Shown: positions 9,216 to 20,500 of the stretch, piece by piece
Position numbering within the stretch: the first letter of the stretch is position 1
Layout of the letters: every line of letters begins with the position of its first letter
Source: Chlamydomonas sphaeroides
Lineage: Eukaryota > Chlorophyta > Chlorophyceae > Chlamydomonadales > Chlamydomonadaceae
Assembly (NCBI GenBank): GCA_001662425.1
Contig: BDDC01000644.1
Location: 11,110 to 48,929 of the forward strand
Direction: 5' to 3'
Length of the DNA: 37,820 nt
The notes under the pieces: model-generated
What the model saw: the letters and a program-made list of their open reading frames with translations, nothing else
Database searches by the model: none
What the model was told of the DNA's origin: nothing
Position numbers and translations under genes: made by a program

Positions 9216-11994
9216 TCAGGCACCCAGCAGCTTGCGCCGCAGCGCTGCCAGGTCGGCGGGCCGCGACGCCAGCGCGCCCTGCACCTGCTGCTTGACGCGC
9301 TTGAGCACCTCATTGAACTGCCTGCGGGCCGAAAGCAAGCAACAAACAAAACATGCACGCGGGAACAAAAGCACGGTGGCGGCGGCGAGCGTTTCTGTGG
9401 TACGGCGGCGCCGCTGCGGCAGCGCACGGGCAGGGCCCAAGCCAGCCCCTGCGTGCCGGCGTCGGTGAGGTCAGCCCGCGCACGGCCCCGCGGGCCACGG
9501 TATGCCACCCCGACCCACATGTACGACGCGCGCATCTCCAGCCACGTGTCGTCCAGCAGTAGGAAGGTGGCGCAGTACAGCTCGTCAAAGGCGGCGTCGC
9601 TGTCGGACAGCAGCGCCGCGAAGCCGCGGCCCGCGGGCGTGCGGGGCGCGTCCTGCCGCATGGCGCCGTTGGCCTGGCGTTGCAGGGGCCCAGGCGGGGG
9701 CGGGGGGGGAAGCGGCTGTGGCTGGTGCACAGGGGTGCGAGTCAGGTCCACATGCAAGGAGGTGCATGGGAGCTGCCAGCGAAGCGCGGCAGGTAGCCGT
9801 GGGGGCCCGGCTGTGGGGCTTGCTGACTGGAGTGGTGAGCACGGCCGGCTGGACCTGGCAACCAAAGGATCGCTTTGGGGCCGCAGTTATCGGGCCGCGG
9901 CGGCAGGGTGCAGAGGGCGGCTGCCGCGGCCGCAGCGTCACAGTCCGCAGCCACCGCTGTCCGCCTTGCTGCGCCGCCGCGCCGCACCGCGCACCGCACG
10001 TGGCGGCAGCAGCGGTGGCCCCAAGCGAGCACGCACCGCGTGCAGCTCGGTCAGCTCCGACAGCGCCCACGTGATGTTGAGCCCCGCCACCGCAAAGGGG
10101 TACTCCCACTCCGACCGCGACCCCTCCGTCTTGTTCAGCAGCTGCCTGCAGAGGTAGAGAAGGCGGGCGTGGTGGCAGGGGTAACGAGCGGAGCCGCGAA
10201 GCGGGTCGCTGCGCTGGCAGTATAGCATAGCGTTTTTTACAATACATGAAACGGATCCCCAACCGACAACGCACTGAAATGAGTCGGGGTGCACCTCCGC
10301 CAGGTACAGCAGGTTGTCGAGGCCGAAGATGCCGGCGCCGCGGAAGTCGGTGCCGGGGTCCTCGCCCTGCACGGCACAGGAGGGGCGGGGGAGGGCGTGG
10401 GGCAGGGTGTAGGGCAGGACGACGGGTGGCCCGAAGGAGCGATGGCGAGGGCGGGTCGGGCACTAGGAACAGGCGGGCATGCCATATGGCAGACATGCCG
10501 GCGGCAAGCAGGGGCCAGGCAGCGCCATGGTCCATGCATGGCTGGACGCAGAGGTCGGAGGGGGGCATGCAGCTGCCGGGTGCTGGGAACCCCGGGGGCT
10601 GCAGGCGATGGGCGCGCGTCATGTGGCCTGAGCGGCACCAGCCCCCCGGCCCCCACCTGCCAGCCCATCTCCTTCCACTTGGGCGACTTGAGCGAGGTGC
10701 AGGGCTCGCCGGAAAAGGCCAGGCTCCACAGCCGCCGCAGCGCGTCCTGGAAGCGGGGGCAGGCCGGCGGCGAGGAGGCAGTGGGGACTTCGACGCAGGG
10801 CCCATGGGTTCGCGGGGGAGGGGCCGGGGCTGCATGGCGGGCTGGTGGCGGCAGCAGCCGGGCCAGGGTCCTCCGCGGCTCCCTCCACTTCCCCCGCGCC
10901 AGTCCCCCGGGCAGCACCTGGTGTTGCTCGTTAGACAGGTCGAACCGCTCCGCCGCCCGCTCCCGCAGCTGCTGCAGCCGCTCCTCCTGTGGCGACGGCC
11001 GGGCCAGGGCGCGAGACCAGGGCCAGGGGCCAGGGCCGCTCACGCGCGCACACGGAGGGCCCCGCCCGCCGGGCGAGCAGGAGGTGCACGGCATGTTGAG
11101 CCGCTGCTCACACCTCTGCCTAGCGGGCTTGAGCCAGCGCGCTTATCATCCAAACACCGCACACCCCTCCCTCCCATGGCGTCTTCAGCCGCTGCTGAGG
11201 GACCCCGTGGTGGCTAGTGAGGCTACCCTAGTGAGGCAGCCCGCCCGAGCATGCAGGCCGTGCTGGCGATGGCCCCGCAGCAAGGGACTCAGGGGCGCGG
11301 CTGTAATGCCCCGCGCGTCCGCGGCGGGATGCGGCATTGGGGCCGGCAGGGCACTGCATGGGCTGGGCTAGGAGGTGGGGCAGCAGAGACGACGGACGGT
11401 GCCGCGGCGCCGAGGGGCTTGCCTGCAGCAGTGACAGCGGCTGATCTCGGCCGACTGGCCATAGCTGCGCTGCAGCGGTGTAGAGTTGGCCTGTTCCGCC
11501 AGGGCGCGAGGGCGCGAGGGGAAGGGAGCTGGCGTCGGCAGCCGGTCTAACGGGGTCCGGCAGGCGAGGCGAGGCAGCAGGCAGACAGGCAGACAGGTAG
11601 GTAGGTAGGCCCTTTGCGTGAGCCAGCCCGCCACTGGCTCCGACGCTCACCAAACACGCGCTGCCACCAGGCTAGGATGGACTGGACGAAGGCCTGCAGG
11701 TTGAACTCCCCGGGGTGCACGATGAGGGCTTGGCGGTTGCGGTGCGGGCCGTGGTCGTCCACGTCGTCGTCCTCGTGCCGGTCCAGCAGGCTGGCGGTGA
11801 GGTCCTCATCGTCTGCTGGGGAGGCAGCGGCGCAACTGCTTTTGGCATGACGCTGTCATGCCGGCCGGAGGGCTTGGCTGGCGCCGACGCTCCCGTGCAC
11901 CATGATGCGGGGATGATCCCGTAAGAAGGATTCAGTGGGCTGAGCTTTGCCAGGGCGCACCTCTGTTCCCACGGCGCTTGCGCACGCTTGCCAT
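9216..11994 (-). CDS. ELMO-domain protein (ELMOD-type, putative small-GTPase regulator)
   Basis: Exons on the minus strand: 11994-11961 (MASVRKRRGNR), 11815-11651, 10986-10918, 10746-10657, 10366-10275, 10145-10037, 9673-9519, 9321-9216; about 270 aa. From 10986 onward all phases agree. The join from the second exon (phase 1 at GTGAGC) to 10986 (phase 0) does not fit, so a small exon near 11040-11100 or another donor is missing. The ELMO domain fills the C-terminal two thirds: EERLQQLRERAAERFDLS, then DALRRLWSLAF, KWKEMGWQ, GEDPGTDFRGAGIFGLDNLL, WEYPFAVAGLNITWAL and DELYCATFLLLDDTWLEMRA. The TDFRG arginine corresponds to the residue proposed as catalytic in ELMOD proteins that act as GAPs for ARL/ARF GTPases. 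No PH or ARM region is present, so this is the short ELMOD class rather than a metazoan ELMO1-type scaffold. The target GTPase is unknown. Confidence 0.87.
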
Positions 11995-12550
11995 GGCCGC
12001 GGGGTGGGAAGGTGGGGTAGGGACTAAGACGAGCCGCGCTCTGCGGTGCGAGCGCAGCTAGGGTTTTCGCGCCGCACGACGCTTCAATTAGCGAGCCGGC
12101 TCGGCGTATGTGCGGGTATTGCCGTTGGAAGATGCGCGGACACGCACGCAGGCTGTGCCTTTTTGCTCAGGGGTTCGTGGTATGGCGTGAAGGGGAATGT
12201 CATGAAAGGGAATGACGATGGAGCTGTGCACTGACGGGGAGAAGCCCGCTCGTTTGGCATTGCAATCCACAACATCCTCGCAAGCCAGGTAGAGAAAGAC
12301 GCCTCGGTCAACCGCTTATCTACTGCCAGAGATACCGGCTTCCCATCGCCATACTACCGTGCTGCTGGTGCCACACTTCGTCGACGCGCTGTCCCCAGAT
12401 CATCGGCGAAGTCCGGACCACAGCGCCATACGCCTCCACCGCTTGACGAAGGCATTGATAAAGCAGCTAGCGCTGTGCTCGCAAAGCGCTTGCGTACTGG
12501 ACTCTGCTCTTGGCAGCAGCTTTCCATTCTTGACGTAGCCGAGCCCCGCG
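11995..12550. promoter_or_regulatory. Divergent intergenic region between ELMO and EHD-like genes
   Basis: These 556 bp lie between the ELMO start (minus) and the GTPase start (plus) and should contain both promoters and 5' UTRs. GC is lower than in the coding parts. No supported coding exon, TATA box or RNA gene is visible. Confidence 0.45.
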
Positions 12551-15500
12551 ATGGCGCCCGCGAAGCGCACAAATGGCAAGACGCAAGCGGAGGAGCTGAT
12601 GTCTGGTGCCACGGAGCGCGTGCTCAAGGCCATTTCAGAGCTCTATGACAAGGGCCTGGGCGATGGCCCAGGTTCCATCGGGCTGAAGGCAGGTCTCCGC
12701 TCACGCTGCTGCGCGGGCGGGGTGATCGGCGCTCGCAGGAGACGTTGGGGCGCCAATGACACAAACCCGACATGCCCCGTTCAGGCGATTGCTGAGGGTC
12801 CGCTGCTGGGCCTGACCATGCGCAAGCCGCGCAAGAAGATCAGTGTGATGATCGTCGGAAACCACAGCGCGGGTGAGCTATGGGATTGTACAACGCTGCA
12901 GTTGGTGGCGTACGCCGTTGCAGGCCCTTGTGGAGGGGGCTGACAGCGGCCCCGTGCCTTGCCTGGCTCTGCCCGCGCTGACAGGCAAGTCGTCGTTCAT
13001 CAACTGGTAGGTCTGCCTTGCGTCTTGGGCTTGTGGTTTTGGGCGCGCACTGTGCTTCATTCTGGGCCGGGTGCCTCGGCTAGCCTCATTCTTTTCTTCA
13101 CCGTGCACTTGCCAGGTACATCGGCGAGACTATCCAGAAGACCGGCGTGGCCATCGAGGTGGGCTTGCGGTCAAACTCAGAGCGCAGCATGTGAACACGC
13201 GGACACGCATCGCCTGATACCACCTATATTGGCCCATGACACGCCCCTTGATGTATCCTCGGTCCGCAGACGCGCGGCTTCACGTTTGTGACGTCGGGCC
13301 GGAAGCGCGAGACGCTGCAGGGCGACGCCACGGTGCGCTTCTACGACCACCTGGCGTCGTTCGGCAAGTTCCCTGGGGTGCTGTCCAACCTCTTCACCGG
13401 TGAGTTTCAATCGCCGTTGCTGGGACCCACCTGCGCTTGCGCGCAGCTCGGGGCGCTGCTCTCTTTCACGCCAAACGGCCCTGCGAGCTGCGGCCTCCAG
13501 CCTGCGCTTCTCATCACGCCGCTCACTGTGCCGCCACGTCTTGTCTCGCCTCGCAGAGATCAGCACCAGCCGCGACAAGAACTTCGCCTGCGTGGACCTC
13601 ATCGACACGCCCGGCCTGGTGGACGGAGAGATGCAGGTGCGGCTGCAAGACCCGGGGACCAGGGCGGAGCTATGGTGCCTGGCAGCACGGCACGGTCTGG
13701 ACGGCATGTCCTTTCGGCCACATAGATGTGTGCACGGTGCGTGCCCAGTGCTTACCCTCCTCCCCCTCCGGCCTGCTGCCCTCTGTCTCTCTGCCCCGCA
13801 GTACCCGTTCAACGTGCAGGACGCCATCATCTGGATGGCGGACCACGTGGGTCGGGGCGGGGGCCAGCGCTGCGCCTGCTGCTCAGACATGGCTTTCGGG
13901 GCCTACAGGGCGCGAAGCAGCTTGCGGCGGGAGCAGCGAACAGGACATGCGGAACCCATATGCGCGCTGCTGCGTGCGCCCGACCCACATGCGCTCCTGC
14001 CCCACCTCGGCCGTTCCTTTCAGGTCGACCTCGTGCTCATCTTTTTCGACCCCATCGGTGAGCCTCCTTCAGGATCCACGCCCGCGGCCGCATAGCGCAA
14101 TGGCCCTCGCGTAGGAGGCGGTAGTGTGTCACAGTCACCGCCTAGCAGCAATAGAGCTCGCTGCGCTTTGGAGCCACGTGCTGACGCTTGCCCGGTCCTT
14201 GCGACCCCTGCAGGCCAGGCCACGTGCAAGCGGACGATGGAGGTCGTGGAGCGGCTCAACAACGGGCCGCACCTGGAGAAGATCCACTACTTCATGTGGG
14301 TCGCAGCCGGGCATCGGGGCGGGGACCAGGGGCCGGGCATCGGGGCGGGGACCAGGGACCGGGCGCTCATTCCGGGCAGGGAGCCACTGGTCCTGGTGGA
14401 TGGTGCTAGGTGGCGAAGGTGGGCCTTACAGCCACCTTGGAGTACCGTCGTCGAGGCATGGGTCGGCAGCAGACTGGCTGCGTGCGGCGCAGCAGCTTGT
14501 CGTGTTTGCTGGGCGGGCGGCTGCCATGCGACGGCACGGATGAAGGCGTGTTCGCGAGATGCTGATGGCGCGCCCGCGGCCACAATTGCGCACCGCACGC
14601 AGGTCCAAGGCGGACGCGGTGGACAAGGAGCACGACCGGCAGCGCGTGCTGATCCAGATCACGCAGAACCTTGCGACCAAGATCCGCAACAGCCACGCCT
14701 TCAACTTGCCCACCTTCTACCTGCCGCGCGACGAGGACGTAAGTGTCCAGCATTGGATGGGAAGCGCATCGCTCGGCAAACGGTTATCATGGAAAGTAGC
14801 CCCAACGCTGTACGACCCCTTCCCTCCTCTGTCGTGCGTGCAGGTGCCCTGCACCATCCCCAACGCCATCGAGGACGTGTGCATAGAGATTGACAAGGCG
14901 CGTGACGTGGGATCATCATGCGTCGCCGGGGGCAAGATGTCTGCTGTCACGGCCATGGCGCAGACGTGTGTCAAGCGCTTGTGTTGCCCGGTCATTGGCG
15001 TCTGACCCTGGTCCCCTTCCTGTCCATGCGCCGCCCCTGCACTCCTGTTGGGCCCATAGGCCATCAACATGACGGTGCAGAAGAATCTGAAGCAGTTGAA
15101 GAGCGACTGCGAGCGCATCGTGGAGCGGATCGAGGAGGTCAAGGTGCAGGTGCGGTGATGGGGCGGTTGCAGGAAACAGTATGAGGCTGGCACACCGCAC
15201 CCGCCTCCTAGGCCGCCTCCGGCTTTGACATGCGTTTGGCCGCTCCCGCCACACACACTGTTCTACTTGACACTTGAACACATTCTGCAGCCTCCGCTGC
15301 AACACGCATCCTGCGCACCCATCGCACGCATCTAACACCGGGTCGTCCTCGAGCGCGTTGGCCCGCCCTGTGCCCTCCTCCCCGCGCGGCGCCACAGGAC
15401 AAGGAGCGCCGCGGTGTCAACATGCAGCGCACGCTGCAGGGCGCGCTGCTGGCGATCCTGACGCTGGCGGCGGCGGCGGTCATGGGCCTCATCGGCCTCA

Positions 15501-16387
15501 CGCGCTTCAGCGACACCATGTGGGTAGCGGGACCTCGTCGGCTGGACATAGCGTGGCTCTTGCGCCGCTACGCGGCGCACGCGGCTGTGCATGTGCACGT
15601 GGTTGTCAGTCGTAGTGAGGCGCTGCCCTCCCTGACTTGCGCATGCTTTACCGTCTGCGCCTTCCCCGCAGCTGCTCCGACGCGCTGCTGGGCGAGCACT
15701 GCGAGCGCGAGCGCGCGGCGCAGGTCATGCTCAAGCTGCGGCCCCTCGTCACCGAGCACTTCAACCTGCTCTTCGGCGCGGCGGCGGCCGTGGTGCTGGT
15801 GCTCATGGTCATCACCAAGGTGGGGCAACGGCATATGCTGCAGCGCCGAAGCCAGCTGGGCTGCAGTGGTGTCGCCGCACACGGCGCGGCGCCCCAACGG
15901 CACGGCCCGGGCACTCCCATGCCGCAGCAGGGGCCGGGGCCCTGTCTCCGATGGCATGGTGCATTGCCTTGGGACCCCGCGCCGCCTGCCGTCGACCTGG
16001 GCTGAGCCGTGTGTGCCCCTGCGCCCCGTGCACCCCGATGCACCCGCCGACGTTGTACAGCTGACGTGGCGCACGCAGCCGGTCCTGACAAAGAAGGACC
16101 TCAAGAAGCTGGACGACCACAAGGCGTACGTGCAGCGGATCGAGAAGCAGGAGGAGGGTGCGTCGGGGCCGGGGCAGGGGTCAGCTGGGGAAAGGGGTCT
16201 GGCGTCCGTCCAAACAGCTGGGGATGCTGGGGGTCCTGCCACAGGGGATCCTGCCGCAGGGGGTACTGCCGCAGCAGGGTTACGCACCAGATTTGCGCAC
16301 TGCTTCACATGCCGCACCATCAACCGCCATCCCACGGCAGGGCTGTACCAGGAGTACTTCAAGACGCTCTCGACCATGGAGCACTGA
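12551..16387 (+). CDS. EHD/sarcalumenin-like dynamin-family GTPase with C-terminal membrane segments
   Basis: Sixteen exons: 12551-12688, 12785-12872, 12985-13006, 13116-13158, 13270-13399, 13557-13636, 13802-13846, 14024-14057, 14214-14295, 14603-14738, 14844-14906, 15060-15149, 15398-15519, 15672-15819, 16061-16157, 16341-16387. The sum is 1365 nt (454 aa) with consistent phases; exon 15 could instead start at 16079, six codons shorter. P-loop GNHSAGKS lies at residues 71-78, a switch-region TRGFTF follows, DTPG is at 157-160 and SKAD (G4) at 222-225. Regions such as DLVLIFFDPIG and CKRTMEVVERLN resemble the sarcalumenin/EHD proteins of protists. Two hydrophobic segments (about 332-352 and 389-407) with a Cys-containing loop between them suggest a membrane hairpin. 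There is no C-terminal EH domain, so NPF-motif binding is not expected. EHD-type GTPases oligomerise on membranes and remodel them; the organelle is unknown. Confidence 0.87.
12689..12784 (+). other. Probable GC-AG intron (intron 1 of the EHD-like gene)
   Basis: Exon 1 must end in phase 0, because the next exon read in phase 1 meets an immediate TGA. The only fitting donor is AAG|GCAGGT at 12689, a GC-AG type site. The acceptor at 12784 is ordinary (gttcag). The GTCTCC four bases downstream gives the wrong phase. Confidence 0.6.
12985..13006 (+). other. 22-nt microexon coding the P-loop lysine and serine
   Basis: Phase arithmetic (enters phase 1, leaves phase 2) and the protein alignment require this exon, which encodes GKSSFINW of the P-loop region. 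Skipping it would shift the frame and destroy nucleotide binding. Confidence 0.75.
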
Positions 16388-17575
16388 GAGCCGGCGGACC
16401 CCGCCCTGGCGGTGGCGGTGGCGGCGCAGGGTACTCGGGCGAGGGGCATGGAGGCAGCCCCGGGGACGCTCCAGCCCGCGCCATCATGGAGGATGCGGCC
16501 CGGCAGTGTCGGGTATGGGCGGCCCTGCGCAAGGAGCGGGCAGCGACCGTCTTGCAGCGGCGTGTTGCCTGCGGACGGCCTGCGGACTGGCTGCCGAGCG
16601 AGGCAGAGGAGGCGGCGTGAGCATCTAGGCGAGTATGGCAGAGTGGGCGCACGGCGCGAGTGCCTGTGAGACGGAGCAGCGTTAGATGGCGGCCGGCTGC
16701 GGGGTGCCGTAGGCTAGTAGGGTAGGGTTCGCAGGAGTGCGTGCGGCCCGGTTAGCGCCGAGCCTTGAGTCATCTCGTGAACTGCTGCACTGGCGCGCCA
16801 GCCTGTGATGTGTAAGTCGCATGGTGCTGCTGTGAGAGCTCCTTGCTTGAAGGGCGCGGCGGACGTAATGGGATGGGCACCTCACGGCCCATCCAGTCTT
16901 GCATGGGACATGGAGGCAGATGCTGAATGAGTGGCAAGGCGTCACAGGCCCAGTCATCATTGCAACAGCTCCGTGGTCTTGATACCGGTACCCTTTTTCC
17001 AGGCGCAACCTCCAGGCCAAGTCCCCAATTGGGAGCTCATAAGCTAGGCCAATTCTCCCCTGGGCCAATTTGCAACTTCGCAGGCGCGCACGTCGGCGCC
17101 TTCCCCCGCCAAACCTTGGGCGCACATAAATGCAAATGCAAACACAGCTAGCGTCATCACCGGGGCACTGGTCTACTTCGCTTGCGTGTGATGCCCGCCT
17201 AGCTTGCCTACGCCCACTACACCTGACACAGTCTCCACTAGACCTATCTACATGCTGGCACATCGCCGACCCATGTGCTGAAAGTACTCTCGTATGCTAC
17301 TGAGCCCACCTACCAGCGACGCCACTACCATTGGCGTCACAGCCCACCTACCCACCTACCCCACGTGGCATGCAGCTCAAATAATGCCCCCAGTCGCCGG
17401 TTACGGCGCGGCCGTCCGCCGGTCCCCCCTTACGGTCTGGGGTCACGATGCAAGGGGAAGAAAGCGCTCGCGCTGGCCGTACTTACGCATGGTGCCGGGG
17501 CCCTCTGTCAGCCCAACCAACCCTGCCGCGCGCTCCGCTCGGTCCGACTGGGCTGCCGCTTACCGCGCCCAACAC
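16388..17575. other. Converging 3' regions of the GTPase and bZIP genes
   Basis: No supported gene lies in these 1188 bp. The GTPase 3' UTR likely ends soon after TGTAA at 16811. Beyond it, 16820-17300 is relatively AT-rich for this window, with several ccaatt/ccaattt words around 17029-17070. The remainder flanks the bZIP stop codon. No TGTAA is seen on the minus strand. Confidence 0.45.
16811..16815 (+). terminator. TGTAA poly(A) signal, EHD-like GTPase gene
   Basis: TGTAA lies about 425 nt past the stop codon at 16387, on the coding strand, with no earlier copy seen. Confidence 0.55.
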
Positions 17576-20500
17576 CTACTCGGTGTGCTGCTCAAACAGG
17601 CCGTCGAGAAGGTCGCCAAAAGCAGCCTCGTCGAACCCGACCCCGCCGGCAGGCCCCGGCGCTGCGGCGGCGGCCGCGCCGCCATGCGTCGCCGCCGCCG
17701 GCTCCTCGCCACCGGCACGCGCACCGCGGGCCCCCCGCGCAGCCTCCTCGCCCGCTGCGGCCACGTCCTCGCTGCCAGCGTCTTCAGCGGCCGCCTGCTG
17801 CCGGCCGCCGCTGCGGCCCCGCTGCGCCGGCAGCCGGCAGCCGCTGGCTGGCCCCGCGCCCACGAGCCCCGCGCCGCCGCCGGAGCCCCGTGCGCGCGCC
17901 GCGCCCGCGCCCGACATGCTGTGCCGGCCCGCGCCCCCGCCCCGCACCATGCCGGGCTCCGGCTCGCCGGCGCCCTGCCCGCTGCCGCGGTCGCGCCGGT
18001 GCGTGCTGCCGGACAGCCGCCCACGGCCCCGCCTGCCGGGCTGCTGCGCCTCACCCGCTGCGCCGCCGCCGCCAGCCTGCGCCTCGTCCTCGCCGGCGCT
18101 GAGGTCCGGCGTCGCGCCCGGCCGCGGCGCGCTGGTCAGCGCCGTGCCCGTGGACGTCCGCCGCCGCCGCGATGCGGCCGCCCCTCCACCGCCGCCGGCG
18201 CTCTCGGACCCGACCGGGCGCTTGCGCGGCCGGCCGCCGATGCCCTTGCGGCTGCGCGGCGTCTCCTTGGCCGGCGGCGGCGGCAGCCCGCTGCCCAGCG
18301 TTGCCTGCGCCGCCGCCAGGTCCGGCGGCAGCGCCACGCCCTGCGCCGCCAGCAGCGCCTGCAGCGCGGCGGCGTGCTGCTGCAGCGCCGCGATGCGCAG
18401 CTCCAGGTCCGACTGGTACTGCGACTTGCGCGCGCGGCTCTTGGCCGCGGCCTCGCGGTTGCGCAGCATGCGCTCCTCCGCCGTCAGCCGCCGCCGCCGC
18501 TGCTCGCCCGTGAGCGGGTCCACGGCCAGCGTGCCGTCGGAGGCGTCGCCGTCGTCCAGCGCGGCCGTGCCGGCGCCGGTGAACGTGCGCGTGGGCTCCT
18601 CGCCGCTGCGGCCGCCAGGCGTGCGCGCCGCCGCGGCGGTGCCGCCGCTTTCTGTGGCCATGTCAGCGGAGCCTCCCTGGCTGACACTCTCGCCGCCGAG
18701 GCGCTCGTCGTCGTCATCATCCTCATCATCGACGGGCAGCGGCTGCGTTTCGGGCGTGGCCGCGCGCGCGACCTGGCCGCGGCCGCGGCGTTGCGCGGCG
18801 GGCGGCGCCGCGCTGCCGGCGACGCCGCTGATGGAGGTGTTGCGCCGGCGTCGGGGGCCGGTGTCGAAATGGACCTCCTCCTGCTTGGTCGCCGGCGGCG
18901 CGCCGACTGCCGCTGTGCCGGACTGCGGCGAGAGGAGCAGAGCACGGACCGCAGGGCTCAGGCACTATGTTTGCCAGCACCGAACTTCACCGAAGGTCAA
19001 CTCACACGAGACGCCAACGATGGCACGCACGCAAGCACACACGCAGCAGAGGCTACGGCACAGGCCGCTGTCGCCCCACAGGAGCACACACACACATGCA
19101 GTCAGGTGCACAGGCACACATGCTCCCTGCCGCGCCATGCGACGCAACGCTACCTGGCTCTCTCGGTGCGGGACCTCGGACTCCACGGGCATACTCGCCG
19201 CGGGGGCTCCCGTCTGGATCATCAAAGCCTCGGCCCCCGGCCCCGCAGCCGCCCGGCCGTCTCGGGCCCTCACCGACGTCAACCGCCGCTTCATCGCCCG
19301 TGACGCGCGCGCCATCGCCGCCGCCGTGACCGACTCCACCAGCTGCGCACTGAAGCCGGCGTCCGCTCCCGCGCCGACCTGCTGCGGAGCGCCGGGCGGC
19401 CAGGGCCTCGGGGCCAGGCCGCCGGGGCTGTCGGACCGGCCCGCAGCAGTCGCTGCCTCCAGAAGCGCCATGGGCGGCGGCGGCTGGCCAGGGCCCTGCA
19501 TCTCTGCGTCCGGCTTGCAGCGGTGCAGGTGTGGCTCATGGGACGGACCCGACTGCCGGGCGGGGGGCTGGCCCGGGCTGGAGGCGAGGCCGCCGGGGCT
19601 GGACGCCAGTGCCAGGGAGGGGCTGGCTCGCATGAGGGCCTCCAGGGGCCCGCCCAGCGGCGCGCCCGGCTGCTGCTGCTGGTGCTGCTGCTGGTGCGGG
19701 TGGGACTGCTGCTGCTGGGGGTGTGGCTGCTGCTGGTGGCCGAAGGGTGGCGGCGTCGGCTGCTGCGGCGCGTGCGGATGCAGCGGCGGGTAGCCCAGCC
19801 CGGGCTCGGGCTTGAGGTGGCCCGACGACGTGCGGCCGCCCAGGAAGGCCGTCTCGGGCTGCAGCGACGGCCCGCCCTGCGCCACGTACGGAGACGACGG
19901 GCCCTGCCGGCCGGGCCCCGGCGGCTGGCCGGGGCTGTGGCCTGGACCCGGGCCCGGCACCTGCTGCTGCGCGTGCTGAGGGTGCCACATGCCGCCCTGC
20001 CCCAGCACGAACGACGATCGGCTGCCGCCGGATTGCCCGCTGGCGTCGACGCCCTGCAGACCGTGTCCGTGGCCGACGCCTCCCATGCCGGGCGACGGAC
20101 CTGGCCCGGCGCCCATGCCGGCGGCCCCCAGCGACGGCGAGCGCACGGGCAGGCGCATGCCCTCCACCGTGCCCTGCCGCTCGGCCGGTGCCAGCTGGTC
20201 CGACGCGTGCCGCGCCAGGTGCTGCAGCGACAGCTCCATGGAGCTGCTGCGGTGGTGCAGGCCCCCGCTGCCGCCCAGCGGCGCCAGCGGCGGCATGCCG
20301 CGCGGTGATTGTGTTCTTTGCGGCGGGCGGGCGGGGTCGGCGGCGGCCTCGGCCGCGAACTCCAGGAAGGCGCTGGCGGGCGCGTGCCTGTTGGGCATGG
20401 CAGGGCGAGACTGTTTGTGTTGGGCATCTACGTGCCTGCGGCTACGGCTGGGGCGACGCTACCGGTATTGCAGGACGCCCAGCCCCACGCGCCTGTCATC

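Noticed and set aside
12690..12696. GTCTCC as the exon 1 donor of the EHD-like gene
   Set aside because: It leaves phase 1, and the following exon would then read into an immediate TGA.
17294..19793. Very long plus-strand open frames (over 600 codons) opposite the bZIP gene
   Set aside because: They are Ala/Arg/Pro-rich shadows created by high GC and strong codon bias on the minus strand. They show no family motifs and cross the clear bZIP, AT-hook and Gln-rich exons.
20459..20461. TAG as evidence that the bZIP gene is a pseudogene or two genes
   Set aside because: A 78-bp in-phase intron removes it, and both flanks keep the same frame and composition with no other disruptions.
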